Part shown: positions 27,779 through 36,646 of the stretch, piece by piece
Numbering within the stretch: the stretch's first letter is position 1
Layout: each line of letters starts with the position of its first letter
Source of the DNA: Dorea sp. 5-2
GTDB taxonomy: Bacteria > Bacillota > Clostridia > Lachnospirales > Lachnospiraceae
DNA: 46,352 bases
Assembly: GCF_000403455.2 (NCBI RefSeq)
Contig: NZ_KE159724.1
Span: 27,608-73,959 of the forward strand
Direction: 5' to 3'
Notes under the pieces: generated by a model
What the model saw: the letters and a program-made list of their open reading frames with translations, nothing else
Told to the model about the DNA's origin: nothing
Databases searched by the model: none
Made by a program: the position numbers and the translations under genes

Positions 27779-28110
27779 GATATGACTTTAAGGCTTTTGG
27801 GGAAGCAATCAAAGCAGCGCGTAAAGGGCGCAAAGAGAGCCGGAAAAAGGTATGTGACGAAATGTATATATCCCCTCGCTACCTTGCGAATATTGAGAAT
27901 AAGGGACAGCACCCCAGCTTACAGATATTCTTTGAGCTTATGCTGCGTTACAATATCTCGGTAGATCAATTCCTTATGGAGCAACCCACCGGGAAGAATA
28001 CCCAGCGGCGGCAGCTTGACGCACTGCTGGACGACATGAGCAATGCGGGAATACGGATAGTCACCGCCACGGCGCGGGAGATCGCAGAAGTTGAGGGTGA
28101 GGAAAAATAA
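27751..28110 (+). CDS. XRE-family regulator of the mobilisation module
   Basis: 119 residues. The HTH (about 12-65) carries SRKKVCDEMYISPRYLANIE as its binding region, with a short C-terminal helix. AGGGTG precedes the ATG. Its position in front of the oriT candidate and mobC matches the conjugation-module regulators of Tn1549-like elements. A truncated inverted copy of its start lies at 31614-31640. Confidence 0.88.
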   Translation: MNMAKRPVPRYDFKAFGEAIKAARKGRKESRKKVCDEMYISPRYLANIENKGQHPSLQIFFELMLRYNISVDQFLMEQPTGKNTQRRQLDALLDDMSNAGIRIVTATAREIAEVEGEEK

Positions 28111-28144
28111 TCACTGTCCAGCTAAAATTGAATAGGGACTAAGA

Positions 28145-28176
28145 AGCGTTGCAATTTTTTCGATTGCAGCGTTTTT
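28145..28176 (+). terminator. Terminator after the XRE gene
   Basis: GCGTTGCAAT pairs with ATTGCAGCG with one bulge, and is followed by TTTTTCTTTT. Confidence 0.65.
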
Positions 28177-28250
28177 CTTTTGTGGAAATTTGGCAAAATT
28201 GGTATTTCCGGCATTGTAGGTAATAAGAAAAACTTTTGTAGCAAGCATAG

Positions 28251-28319
28251 GAAAGGAGTACCCTTTCCGTATTTCTGCCCGCCTTGTCGGTCAGAAATTG
28301 CTTGTTGGGAAGTGTCCCA
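28251..28319 (+). other. oriT: Candidate oriT
   Basis: Three inverted repeats lie in a row just before mobC: GGAAAG/CTTTCC (28251-28268), ATTTCTG/CAGAAAT (28271-28298) and TGGGA/TCCCA around AGTG (28306-28319). This position and the TGGGAAGTGTCCCA core fit origins nicked by MOBP-type relaxases. Inferred; not shown by sequence alone. Confidence 0.5.
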
Positions 28320-28352
28320 AACCCTCTATGAGAACGGAAAGGAGCGAAAACC

Positions 28353-28682
28353 ATGAACGGACGCAAAAGGACGGTACAGGTCAAATTCTATGTGACAGAG
28401 GAAGAACGGAAACTGATTGAGGAAAAAATGAAGCTCGTCCCCACAAACAACATGGCGGCATATCTGCGCAAGATCGCCATTGACGGGTACATTATCCAAG
28501 TAGACCACACGGACATAAAGGCAATGACAGCGGAGATACAGAAAATCGGGGTGAATGTCAATCAGATCGCACGTCGCGTAAACGCGACGGGGAACGCCTA
28601 CAAAGAGGATATAGAGGAAATCAAGGGGGTGCTTGCGGAAATATGGCGGTTACAAAGATTAAGCCTGTTAAAAGCACTCTAA
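28353..28682 (+). CDS. mobC: MobC-like relaxosome protein
   Basis: 109 residues. N-terminal RKRTVQVKFYVTEEERKLIE is a ribbon-helix-helix type start and the C-terminal QKIGVNVNQIARRVNATGN is the hallmark of the plasmid-mobilisation MobC family. It helps the relaxase open oriT. AAAGGAG precedes the ATG; the end overlaps the relaxase start by 40 bases. Confidence 0.9.
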   Translation: MNGRKRTVQVKFYVTEEERKLIEEKMKLVPTNNMAAYLRKIAIDGYIIQVDHTDIKAMTAEIQKIGVNVNQIARRVNATGNAYKEDIEEIKGVLAEIWRLQRLSLLKAL

Positions 28683-29992
28683 GCAAAGCCCTTGACTATA
28701 TCGAAAACCCGGACAAGACAGACAATCAAATGCTCATATCCTCTTTCGGGTGCAGCTATGAAACGGCAGATATTGAGTTTGGCTATACCCTCTCGCAAGC
28801 GCGGGATAAGGGCAACAACTTAGCCTTTCACTTGATACAGTCCTTTGCGCCGGGGGAAGTGGACTATCAGAAAGCCCATGAGATCGGGCGGCAGCTTGCC
28901 GACGCGGTAACAAAGGGGCAGCATGAGTATGTACTCACGACGCACATTGACAAGGGGCATATCCACAATCACATTATTTTCTGCGCGGTCAACTTCGTAG
29001 ATCATCACAAGTATATTTCCAACAAACGGACGTATTACGGCATACGGAACATGAGTGACAAGCTGTGCCGGGATAACGGGCTTTCCGTGGTCGTCCCCGG
29101 CAAGGGTAGCAAGGGAAAGAGCTATGCGGAATACCAAGCGGAGAAAACGGGGACAAGCTGGAAAGGCAAGCTAAAGATTGTCGTGGACACGCTCATTCCC
29201 CAAGTGTCCAGTTTTGAGGAATTATTGCAGCGGTTACAGGCGGCGGGCTATGAGATCAAGCCGGGAAAATATATCTCATGCCGCGCACCGGGGCAGGAAC
29301 GCTTTACCCGTCTGAAAACCCTCGGCGTGGACTATACAGAGGAAGCCATAAGGGAACGGATAGCGGGCAAGCGCACCCGTGCCGCCAAAGCTCCAAAGGC
29401 AGAGCGCAGGGGCGTTAATCTTCTCATTGACATTGAGAACAGTATCAAGGCGCAGCAGAGCCGGGGCTATGAACAGTGGGCGAAAATCCACAATCTGAAA
29501 CAGGCGGCAAAGACTATGAACTTCCTTACCGAAAATAAAATCGAACAGTACGCCGATCTTCTCACCCGGATAGAAGAAATCGCCACGGCAAGTGAACAGG
29601 CGGGGGACAGCTTAAAGGACGTGGAAAAGCGGCTTTCCGATATGGCGGTTCTTATCAAGAATGTCACTACCTACCAAAAGACAAAGCCCCTCTATGAAGC
29701 CTACCGAAAAGCCCGGAACAAAGAGAAATACCGGGCAGAGCATGAACGGGGTATTATTCTCCATGAAGCGGCAGCAAAGGTACTAAAGGCGGCGCAGATC
29801 AGCGGGAAGCTCCCAAGCGTCCCCACGCTGCAAGCAGAGTATGAAAAGCTGCAAGAGCAGAAAGAAAGCCTTTATGCCGACTATGGGAAGCTGAAAAAAC
29901 AGGTTGCAGAATACGACGTTATCAAGCGGAACATAGATAGCATTTTACAGGCAGAGAAGCTACCACAACGGGAGAGAGAAACAGAACGGTAG
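28643..29992 (+). CDS. MOBP-type relaxase (MobA/VirD2-like)
   Basis: 449 residues. The N-terminal relaxase domain has a likely nicking tyrosine Y19 (ALDYIENP) and the metal-binding HUH-type cluster H101-X4-HIHNH (106-110). Middle motifs RNMSDKLCRDNGLSVV and SYAEYQAEKTG are typical of relaxases in Tn1549-type clostridial elements. The C-terminal third is coiled-coil. It nicks oriT and pilots the strand during transfer. No VirD4/VirB-type transfer genes lie nearby, so this copy could at most be mobilised by another element. Confidence 0.92.
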   Translation: MAVTKIKPVKSTLSKALDYIENPDKTDNQMLISSFGCSYETADIEFGYTLSQARDKGNNLAFHLIQSFAPGEVDYQKAHEIGRQLADAVTKGQHEYVLTTHIDKGHIHNHIIFCAVNFVDHHKYISNKRTYYGIRNMSDKLCRDNGLSVVVPGKGSKGKSYAEYQAEKTGTSWKGKLKIVVDTLIPQVSSFEELLQRLQAAGYEIKPGKYISCRAPGQERFTRLKTLGVDYTEEAIRERIAGKRTRAAKAPKAERRGVNLLIDIENSIKAQQSRGYEQWAKIHNLKQAAKTMNFLTENKIEQYADLLTRIEEIATASEQAGDSLKDVEKRLSDMAVLIKNVTTYQKTKPLYEAYRKARNKEKYRAEHERGIILHEAAAKVLKAAQISGKLPSVPTLQAEYEKLQEQKESLYADYGKLKKQVAEYDVIKRNIDSILQAEKLPQRERETER

Positions 29993-30079
29993 AGTGTACT
30001 ACATGGACAAGATATTCATAGCATGATATAATGAATATACTCAAGGCGACTTGAAATACAATAAAGGAGTGTTTTTGAG

Positions 30080-30496
30080 ATGTTTGAAATATACTCTGCT
30101 ATTCTTTCTACATTGGTATCTGCTGATTTAGGAATAAGCCTAAAAGACTTAAAGAAAATTCTTTATAAAGAAAAATATAAAAATACTGAAAGTCTTGAAA
30201 TTAGTAAAAGTATAGATACAGTAAGCAGAAAATTAGAAGATTCCAAAGAGATCATTGAAAATGCACTTCTTGAAATGGAAGAACAGAAGAAATTATTTGA
30301 ACAAATGAAAAAAGAAGCTGAAATCAGTCAACAAATAAGCTCTATGAATGAAGAACAGGTTTCGGCATTAAATGAATTATTAGAAAAAACATTAAATAGG
30401 CAAGATAAAAAGGCTTTTCCCAAAAACTTTTTATGGAATTTGTTCTTTTGTGTTTTAAGTGCAGTATTAGGATTTCTGTTAGGCAAGTATTTATAA
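30080..30496 (+). CDS. Hypothetical coiled-coil protein with C-terminal membrane anchor
   Basis: 138 residues. A long Glu/Lys-rich coiled coil (about 40-110) is followed by a C-terminal membrane segment (FLWNLFFCVLSAVLGFLLGK). AAAGGAG precedes the ATG. Markedly more AT-rich than the relaxase before it, so it was probably acquired separately. It ends in a strong terminator. Family not recognised. Confidence 0.75.
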   Translation: MFEIYSAILSTLVSADLGISLKDLKKILYKEKYKNTESLEISKSIDTVSRKLEDSKEIIENALLEMEEQKKLFEQMKKEAEISQQISSMNEEQVSALNELLEKTLNRQDKKAFPKNFLWNLFFCVLSAVLGFLLGKYL

Positions 30497-30507
30497 GTTT
30501 ACATAAC

Positions 30508-30558
30508 AAAAAACCGGGACGCGGCAACTATCACATAGCCACCGCGCCCCGGTTTTTT
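30508..30558. terminator. Strong bidirectional terminator
   Basis: AAAAAACCGGGxCGCGG pairs with CCGCGxCCCGGTTTTTT around a ~16-base loop. It separates the convergent coiled-coil gene and Cys-rich VLP gene. Confidence 0.88.
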
Positions 30559-30678
30559 ATGGGTGCAGAGATTGGATTGTTACGCAATAGGACGGCATTT
30601 TCGGGGGTAAAGGTATAAATCCCTTACTGTTTCATTTTCCCGCCCGGAAAGCCGCATAAATCAAGGCTTATTTCGCCC

Positions 30679-31044
30679 CTATCGCGTCACATTCGCCCGC
30701 ATTTTCCTCATGCGCTCGGCGGTCTGTCTGCGGGTGATACGCTTCCGGCAGTCCGGGCAGTAAATAGCCCGGTTGGAGATGGAAGCAAAAGGCGCACCGC
30801 ATACACTACAACAGCGCATATCCTTCGCATGGTAAAGCTCGGCGTACAGCTCCTTATCTGCGGGCAGTACCGCGATACGGAACCATTTACAGAGCAGGGA
30901 ATAGGAAATGAGCTGTGGGCATACGCAAGTGTCCCCGTCATCAAGCAAGATACAGTTTCCGCTATCATAATTGCAGCACGTCCGGCGTACAAGGGCGTTG
31001 ACTTTCCGGCTTTGGGGCGGCGTAAGCCGCTTGATCTCGCTCAT
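30679..31044 (-). CDS. Cysteine-rich VLP-domain protein
   Basis: 121 residues with N-terminal RKVNALVRRTCCNYDSGNC (the VLP-type Cys cluster) and a C-terminal zinc ribbon CSVCGAPF...CPDCRK. Such proteins are standard cargo of Tn1549-like clostridial conjugative elements; function unknown, probably nucleic-acid or metal binding. Its start overlaps the stop of the short upstream fragment (ATGA). Confidence 0.85.
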   Translation of the reverse strand: MSEIKRLTPPQSRKVNALVRRTCCNYDSGNCILLDDGDTCVCPQLISYSLLCKWFRIAVLPADKELYAELYHAKDMRCCSVCGAPFASISNRAIYCPDCRKRITRRQTAERMRKMRANVTR

Positions 31045-31169
31045 ACCTCGTCGGCGGGGTAAACGGCAAGCCCCGCAAACTCCGCTTCGGTCATGCGCCC
31101 CACTTTGGCAAGGGTGCGGGCGGCAAAGTCCCGCATTTCCCCGTCCATAAAGGGCAGCGCGGCGTTCAT
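31041..31169 (-). pseudogene. Short fragment of an ICE gene next to the fold-back element
   Basis: 42 codons (MNAALPFMDGEMRDF to AVYPADEV), overlapping the Cys-rich VLP gene by the ATGA arrangement. Its first base is immediately next to the left end of the fold-back element, so the ATG may be fortuitous and the original N-terminus lost. Family not recognised. Confidence 0.5.
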
Positions 31170-31507
31170 TGATTATTTTAATGCTTGAGAGCCACGGTTC
31201 TAAGGCTTCAGAGCCATCAATACAAGTCTATTTTAATCTTTCAGAGCCACCACAATATATAGTGTATCTATGATTAAAGTACACTTATCCTTAACCGCTT
31301 GATTATTCTATCTCAGAATTGTTTTAAACCTGCAAGGGCTGCAACGCAGTGTATTTACCCTTGCAGGTTTAAAACAATTCTGAGACAATGTTATAAGCGG
31401 TAAATAATAGACGTACTATATCTAGTATATTGTAATGGCTCTCAAGCATTAAATTATAAGTGGCTCCCAAGGATTAAATTGGTGGCTCTCAAGCATTAGA
31501 ATAATCA
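31170..31507. mobile_element. 338-bp non-coding fold-back element with triple end repeats
   Basis: The termini are 26-bp inverted repeats with one mismatch (outermost bases TGATTATT, then TAATGCTTGAGAGCCAC). Each end holds three ~20-bp units related to TTTTAATGCTTGAGAGCCAC: left at 31176, 31198 and 31231; right, inverted, at 31435, 31460 and 31482. The centre is a 28-bp perfect stem (31311-31338 with 31358-31385) around a 19-base loop that contains CTGCAACGCAG. No ORF. Multiple ordered end sites are a Tn7-like feature; no flanking duplication was found. Confidence 0.8.
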
Positions 31508-31612
31508 GGTAAGGGCGGTAATGCGGTCTTTCAGCCTGTGGATTTCCGCGTTGTTGTTGGATAGCTGGTAGCTCTCAAAAGGTTTCGGGTTCGCCCGGTA
31601 GCTGCCGGACAT
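31505..31612 (-). pseudogene. Fragment of a DUF3560-like ICE protein
   Basis: 35 codons, MSGSYRANPKPFESYQLSNN through KDRITALT, resembling the C-terminal part of DUF3560-type proteins common in clostridial ICEs. The 3' end is cut by the fold-back element, whose first bases supply the TGA, and the 5' end is cut at the edge of the 81-bp inverted repeat. Confidence 0.5.
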
Positions 31613-31613
31613 G

Positions 31614-31694
31614 GTGGTACTGGTCTTTTTGCCATATTCATTCACCCTATTACATTTTACTGTTCACCTTTCTTTTTGGATATGTCTACACAGT
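31614..31694 (-). repeat. 81-bp inverted repeat, right arm (partner at 27698-27778)
   Basis: Complement of the XRE promoter and start region, one mismatch over 81 bases. Weaker similarity continues ~30 bases beyond. The XRE reading frame is lost right after GTACCAC. Confidence 0.92.
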
Positions 31695-31736
31695 ACCTAT
31701 CAATAGCTTAAATAATTCCTATTTCTGCATAGAAAC

Positions 31737-31791
31737 TTTACATCAATTTTACAATGCCGCGATATTGGATTTGATTTTTGTCCTGTATGAT
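31737..31791 (+). promoter_or_regulatory. Pho-box promoter of the pst operon
   Basis: Two TTTACA half sites (31737-31742, 31748-31753) exactly 11 bases apart, the classical PhoB/PhoP direct-repeat pattern. They are followed by the block GATATTGGATTTGAT and a -10 TATGAT at 31786-31791. 48 bases before pstS. A near-copy lies at 38354. Confidence 0.75.
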
Positions 31792-31838
31792 ATAGCTGTA
31801 AACTTCAAGAAAAACAAAAAGCAAAGGAGATTCAAAAA

Positions 31839-32732
31839 ATGAAAACATCAAAAAAATACTTGGCATTTGCCCTTATGAGTGTTCTAATGCTGTCTGCATT
31901 AACGGGGTGCAGTAATAAGAACGAGGGCGATTCAGCCAAATTTGACACAGCAAGAGAGATCAATGTACTTACCCGCGAAGATGGCTCGGGGACACGCGGC
32001 GCGTTCATAGAGCTGTTTGGAATCGAGCAGAAAAATGAAGCGGGAGAAAAAATCGACTATACAGCAGACACCGCCGCCGTTACAAATTCTACGTCTGTTA
32101 TGATGACAACGGTTGCCGGGGATTTATACTCTATCGGATATATTTCTCTTGGCTCCATGAATGATACTGTAAAGGCGATTCAGATCGACGGCTGCGAAGC
32201 AACGATTGAAAATATCAAAAATGGTACATATAAGATTGCGCGTCCCTTTAACATTGCGACAAAGGACGGTTTAAGTGACACAGCGCAGGATTTTATCGAC
32301 TTCATTATGAGTGCGGACGGTCAAGCAGTGATTGAAGAAAATGGATATATTTCTGTATCTGACGCGGGAAGTTACAGCGGGGAAATGGATTCGGGCAAAA
32401 TTATTGTAGCGGGTTCCAGCTCTGTCACCCCGGTTATGGAAAAACTCAAAGAAGCCTATCTTGAGAGAAATCCGGGCGTTACGATTGAGATACAGCAAAG
32501 TGATTCTTCTACTGGTATGTCTGACACAATAGACGGAACCTGCGATATAGGCATGGCTTCCCGTGAGCTGAAAGATTCCGAAATGGAAAAAGGACTGACC
32601 GCTACCGTAATTGCAATGGACGGTATTACAGTGATTGTTAATAATGACTGTCCCATAAATAACCTTACAAGTGAACAGGTAAAAGATATTTTTATGGGTA
32701 ATGCGGTTCGTTGGAGTGAAATATCACAGTAG
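31839..32732 (+). CDS. pstS: Phosphate-binding lipoprotein PstS
   Basis: 297 residues. Lipoprotein signal with lipobox LTGC (about 20-23), then a PBP-like fold with two lobes. NVLTREDGSGTRGAF and IIVAGSSSVTPVMEKL are the phosphate-binding loops. AAAGGAG precedes the ATG. It captures phosphate at the cell surface for the PstCAB transporter. Downstream lies an intercistronic hairpin. Confidence 0.93.
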   Translation: MKTSKKYLAFALMSVLMLSALTGCSNKNEGDSAKFDTAREINVLTREDGSGTRGAFIELFGIEQKNEAGEKIDYTADTAAVTNSTSVMMTTVAGDLYSIGYISLGSMNDTVKAIQIDGCEATIENIKNGTYKIARPFNIATKDGLSDTAQDFIDFIMSADGQAVIEENGYISVSDAGSYSGEMDSGKIIVAGSSSVTPVMEKLKEAYLERNPGVTIEIQQSDSSTGMSDTIDGTCDIGMASRELKDSEMEKGLTATVIAMDGITVIVNNDCPINNLTSEQVKDIFMGNAVRWSEISQ

Positions 32733-32738
32733 GATTTT

Positions 32739-32770
32739 AAGGGGCTGCGGTAAGAAAGCCGCCGCCCCTT
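32739..32770 (+). terminator. Hairpin between pstS and pstC
   Basis: AAGGGGCTGCGG pairs with CCGCCGCCCCTT (one mismatch), followed by TTC rather than a full T-tract. Probably a partial terminator or mRNA-stabilising stem that keeps PstS above the membrane components. Confidence 0.7.
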
Positions 32771-32789
32771 TTCAATAAGGAGCATGATT

Positions 32790-33638
32790 ATGAAGAATAT
32801 AAAAGAAAAAGTGATGAAACTGCTTTTTTTCTTGACAGCCCTTGTTTCCATAGCAGCGGTAATTCTAATCTGCATATTCCTGTTTGCAAGCGGTATCCCT
32901 GCAATAAAAGAAATAGGCGTTTTCAAATTTTTGCTGGGTACAAGCTGGAAACCCGCAAATAATCTCTATGGGATTCTCCCTATGATCGTCGGCTCTTTCT
33001 ATGTAACTGCCGGAGCATTGATTATTGGCGTACCGATTGGAATATTGACAGCGGTATTCATGGCAAGATTTGCTCCGAGAAGTATCTATGCGCCTTTGAA
33101 AGCTGCTGTTAATCTAATGGCGGGGATTCCGTCGGTTGTGTACGGTTTTTTTGGATTGGTAGTCTTAGTGCCTTTTATTCGGGAAGCCTTTGGCGGGCGC
33201 GGTATGAGTGTACTTACTGCTTCTGTCCTGCTGGGGCTGATGATTTTACCTACCATTATCAGCGTTTCGGAAACTTCAATCCGGGCTGTCCCGGAAAGTT
33301 ACTATGAGGGAGGGCTTGCTCTTGGAGCTTCCCATGAAAGAAGTGTATTTTTTACGGTTCTTCCCGCAGCAAAGAGCGGTATTTTTGCAGGGGTTGTATT
33401 AGGGATTGGGCGGGCAGTCGGTGAAACAATGGCGGTTATGATGGTTGCCGGAAATCAAGCGGTTATCCCGGACAGTATGCTTTCCGGCGTTCGGACACTG
33501 ACCACAAACATTGTATTGGAAATGGGATATTCTACGGATTTACACCGTGAAGCGTTAATTGGTACGGCTGTTGTCCTGTTTGTTTTCATTCTCATTATCA
33601 ATCTGTCCCTCTCCCTGTTCAAAAGGAGGGTGAAATAA
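32790..33638 (+). CDS. pstC: Phosphate ABC permease PstC
   Basis: 282 residues with six membrane segments and the permease EAA-like loop (SYYEGGLALGASHERSV). AAGGAGC is spaced better for this ATG than for the one two codons earlier. Forms the membrane channel with PstA. Confidence 0.93.
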   Translation: MKNIKEKVMKLLFFLTALVSIAAVILICIFLFASGIPAIKEIGVFKFLLGTSWKPANNLYGILPMIVGSFYVTAGALIIGVPIGILTAVFMARFAPRSIYAPLKAAVNLMAGIPSVVYGFFGLVVLVPFIREAFGGRGMSVLTASVLLGLMILPTIISVSETSIRAVPESYYEGGLALGASHERSVFFTVLPAAKSGIFAGVVLGIGRAVGETMAVMMVAGNQAVIPDSMLSGVRTLTTNIVLEMGYSTDLHREALIGTAVVLFVFILIINLSLSLFKRRVK

Positions 33639-34505
33639 ATGGTTGGAAAATTGAAACGGAAATGGTGCGCATACAGACGCGACCCTAAATCTTTTGTTCT
33701 CTTTCTTTCTGTATGCCTTGCAGCATTGATTACAATGCTTGCGCTTATTTTTATTATTGCATACATATTGATAAAAGGGATTCCAAATTTAACGCTGGAT
33801 TTATTTGACAGCAAATATACAACAGAAAATGTGTCCCTGCTTCCAGCACTTATCAATACACTGTTCATTATGCTGCTTTCCCTGCTGTTTGCGGTTCCCG
33901 TAGGAATTGGTGCTGCAATTTATCTGACAGAATACGCAAGACGGGGAAATAAGCTGGTTCATATCGTAGGTATTACCGCTGAAACATTGTCCGGGATTCC
34001 GTCAATCGTTTATGGGCTGTTCGGTTCCCTTTTCTTCGTGAAATATCTTGGGCTGGGGTTGTCTTTGCTGTCCGGGGCTTTGACATTAAGCATTATGATT
34101 TTGCCGCTTATTATGCGGACAACAGAAGAAGCCTTGCGAAGCGTTCCCGACAGTTACCGCGAGGGCAGCTTCGGGCTTGGAGCCGGAAAGCTACGAACCG
34201 TATTCTCTATTGTCCTGCCCTGCGCCGTTCCGGGTATCTTGTCCGGCGTTATTCTTGGAATCGGGCGTATCGTCGGGGAATCGGCGGCACTGATCTTTAC
34301 TTCCGGAACCGTTGCAGAAATAGCAACAAGTATTTTTTCGTCGGCAAGAACTTTATCCGTCCATATGTATTCTATTTCGGGTGAGGGACTGTATATCAAG
34401 CAGACTTACGCAACTGCGGTTGTATTATTGGTTGTTGTCATTCTGATAAATGCACTTTCTGGGTTTGTGGCAAAAAAGATAGGAGGTAAAAACACAGATG
34501 GATAA
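33639..34505 (+). CDS. pstA: Phosphate ABC permease PstA
   Basis: 288 residues, six membrane segments, EAA-like loop [17 protein letters not shown]. It starts directly after the pstC stop with GGAGGGTG upstream and overlaps pstB by 8 bases. Confidence 0.93.
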   Translation: MVGKLKRKWCAYRRDPKSFVLFLSVCLAALITMLALIFIIAYILIKGIPNLTLDLFDSKYTTENVSLLPALINTLFIMLLSLLFAVPVGIGAAIYLTEYARRGNKLVHIVGITAETLSGIPSIVYGLFGSLFFVKYLGLGLSLLSGALTLSIMILPLIMRTTEEALRSVPDSYREGSFGLGAGKLRTVFSIVLPCAVPGILSGVILGIGRIVGESAALIFTSGTVAEIATSIFSSARTLSVHMYSISGEGLYIKQTYATAVVLLVVVILINALSGFVAKKIGGKNTDG

Positions 34506-35247
34506 AATCGTGGTTGAGGATTTGGATTTATTCTACGGAAACTTTCAAGCCTTGAAAAAAATAAATGTGGCGTTTAAGGAACACGAAATTACCGCGCTGA
34601 TCGGACCGTCGGGCTGCGGTAAATCGACATTATTAAAAACATTGAACCGAATGAATGACTTGGTGGAGGGCTGCCACATCAAAGGGACTATCCGTTTAGA
34701 CGGTGAAGATATTTATGGAAATATGGATATTAACCTACTGCGTAAACGTGTGGGAATGGTATTTCAAAAACCGAATCCGTTCCCTATGAGCATTTATGAC
34801 AATGTTGCCTTTGGAGCAAGGACGCATGGTATCCGTTCTAAAGCTGCGCTGGACGAAATTGTAGAGCGTTCCTTAAAAGGGGCGGCAATTTGGGACGAGG
34901 TAAAAGACAGGCTGAAAAAATCTGCGCTTGGTATGTCGGGCGGTCAACAGCAGCGTCTTTGCATTGCCCGCGCTTTGGCAGTGGAGCCGGAAGTTTTGTT
35001 GATGGACGAACCGACCAGCGCACTTGACCCTATTTCTACGGCAAAGGTAGAGGAACTTGCCGCAGAATTAAAAAAGGACTATACCATTGTCATTGTGACA
35101 CATAATATGCAGCAAGCACTCCGAATTTCCGACAGGACAGCGTTTTTCCTGCTTGGGGAAATGGTGGAGTTTGGAGAAACAGAAAAATTATTCTCCATGC
35201 CGCAGGACAAGCGGACAGAGGATTATATTACGGGGAGGTTTGGATAA
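34498..35247 (+). CDS. pstB: Phosphate ABC ATPase PstB
   Basis: 249 residues: Walker [10 protein letters not shown] (36-44), the [13 protein letters not shown] region specific to PstB, signature [16 protein letters not shown], Walker [13 protein letters not shown]-loop VTHN. AGGAGG precedes the start inside pstA; the stop overlaps phoU. Confidence 0.95.
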   Translation: MDKIVVEDLDLFYGNFQALKKINVAFKEHEITALIGPSGCGKSTLLKTLNRMNDLVEGCHIKGTIRLDGEDIYGNMDINLLRKRVGMVFQKPNPFPMSIYDNVAFGARTHGIRSKAALDEIVERSLKGAAIWDEVKDRLKKSALGMSGGQQQRLCIARALAVEPEVLLMDEPTSALDPISTAKVEELAAELKKDYTIVIVTHNMQQALRISDRTAFFLLGEMVEFGETEKLFSMPQDKRTEDYITGRFG

Positions 35248-35888
35248 TGCGCCTAAAATTTGATGAACAGTTAGATTTATTAAATAAAGAGTTGATTACA
35301 ATGGGGGCTTTTTGTGAAAATGCGATTGCTATGTCCGCAAAAGCTCTGACAGAGGGGAATCCCGCGCTTGCAAAGGCTGTTCCCGATCTCTCTGTTCAGA
35401 TAGACCACAAGGAGCGCGAAATTGAAACTATGTGTCTAAAGCTACTCTTACAGCAGCAGCCCGTGGCAAAAGATTTGAGGGTTGTATCGTCCGCGCTGAA
35501 AATGGTGACAGATATGGCAAGAATCGGAGATCAATCCGCAGACATAGCGGAAATTATCACATTAGCCAATATCCACGCCACCGACGACACACAAGTTATC
35601 CATGATATGTCGGTTGCTGTCATTAAAATGGTAACGGACAGTATTGACGCTTTTGTGAAAAAGGATATGCAGATGGCGAAAGCCGTGATAGATTATGATG
35701 ATGTGGTGGATTCCTTTTTCGATAAGGTGAAGAAAATGCTGATTGAACTTTTCAGCAAGCCCGAAACAGACGGTGAGTATGCCATAGACCTGTTAATGAT
35801 TGCAAAATATTTTGAACGTATCGGAGATCATGCGGTCAATATTGCAAAATGGGTTCTGTTCTCAATCACAGGGAACAAAGAGGGGTGA
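35247..35888 (+). CDS. phoU: Phosphate regulator PhoU
   Basis: 213 residues, two three-helix PhoU repeats: IETMCLKLLLQQQPVAKDLR and MVTDMARIGDQSADIAE in the first, DLLMIAKYFERIGDHAVNIA in the second, with the metal-binding Glu/Asp pattern. It links PstB activity to PhoR and restrains the Pho response when phosphate is plentiful. Confidence 0.93.
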   Translation: MRLKFDEQLDLLNKELITMGAFCENAIAMSAKALTEGNPALAKAVPDLSVQIDHKEREIETMCLKLLLQQQPVAKDLRVVSSALKMVTDMARIGDQSADIAEIITLANIHATDDTQVIHDMSVAVIKMVTDSIDAFVKKDMQMAKAVIDYDDVVDSFFDKVKKMLIELFSKPETDGEYAIDLLMIAKYFERIGDHAVNIAKWVLFSITGNKEG

Positions 35889-35971
35889 ACATACCGCCAT
35901 TGATGAAATATAGGTAATATGGTATGATTGAGTTCGGAATATTGCCACAGGAAAGAAAGGAGCAGATTTAC

Positions 35972-36646
35972 ATGATTTATTGTGTTGAGGACGACAGCTC
36001 TATCCGTGATCTGATGATATACACATTAAATTCTGCCGGATTTGAAGCAAAAGGTTTTGACGGCGCGGACACCCTTTTTGACGCTTTGCAGACAGAAAAA
36101 CCCCAGCTTATTATGCTTGATATAATGCTTCCCGGCGAAGATGGCATTTCCATATTGAAAAAGCTGCGTATACAGGGGACGACAGAGGATATTCCTGTTA
36201 TTATGGCGACAGCCAAAGGAACCGAATACGACAAAGTAACCGGGCTTGATTTGGGAGCTGATGATTACCTTGCAAAGCCGTTTGGCATGATGGAAATGAT
36301 TTCCCGTGTGAAAGCGGTATTGCGCCGTACAAGTCCGAAAGAAGAAACTAAAAAGCTAAAAATTGGTAATTTAGAATTGAATTTGGAAACATATATTGTA
36401 CTTGTAAACAACGAACGGGTTCAGTTGACACTGAAAGAGCATAAGCTGCTCCATACTTTTATGGAAAACCCCGGACGGGTGTTTACACGCGATCAGCTTC
36501 TTGAAATGATATGGGGCATTGACTACATAGGAGAAACCCGAACCGTAGATGTTCACATTGGAACACTCCGAACAAAATTAGGCGAATGTGGGAGCTATAT
36601 TGAAACGGTACGGGGAGTTGGGTATCGAATGGAGGGGGAAGTATGA
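35972..36646 (+). CDS. phoB: Phosphate response regulator PhoB/PhoP
   Basis: 224 residues. Receiver with E6-D8 pocket, phospho-acceptor D50 (IMLDIMLPG), conserved Lys in AKPFG, and OmpR-type winged helix (ETRTVDVHIGTLRTKLG). AAAGGAG supports this ATG over an in-frame upstream one at 35924. Expected to bind the TTTACA direct repeats before pstS. Confidence 0.92.
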   Translation: MIYCVEDDSSIRDLMIYTLNSAGFEAKGFDGADTLFDALQTEKPQLIMLDIMLPGEDGISILKKLRIQGTTEDIPVIMATAKGTEYDKVTGLDLGADDYLAKPFGMMEMISRVKAVLRRTSPKEETKKLKIGNLELNLETYIVLVNNERVQLTLKEHKLLHTFMENPGRVFTRDQLLEMIWGIDYIGETRTVDVHIGTLRTKLGECGSYIETVRGVGYRMEGEV

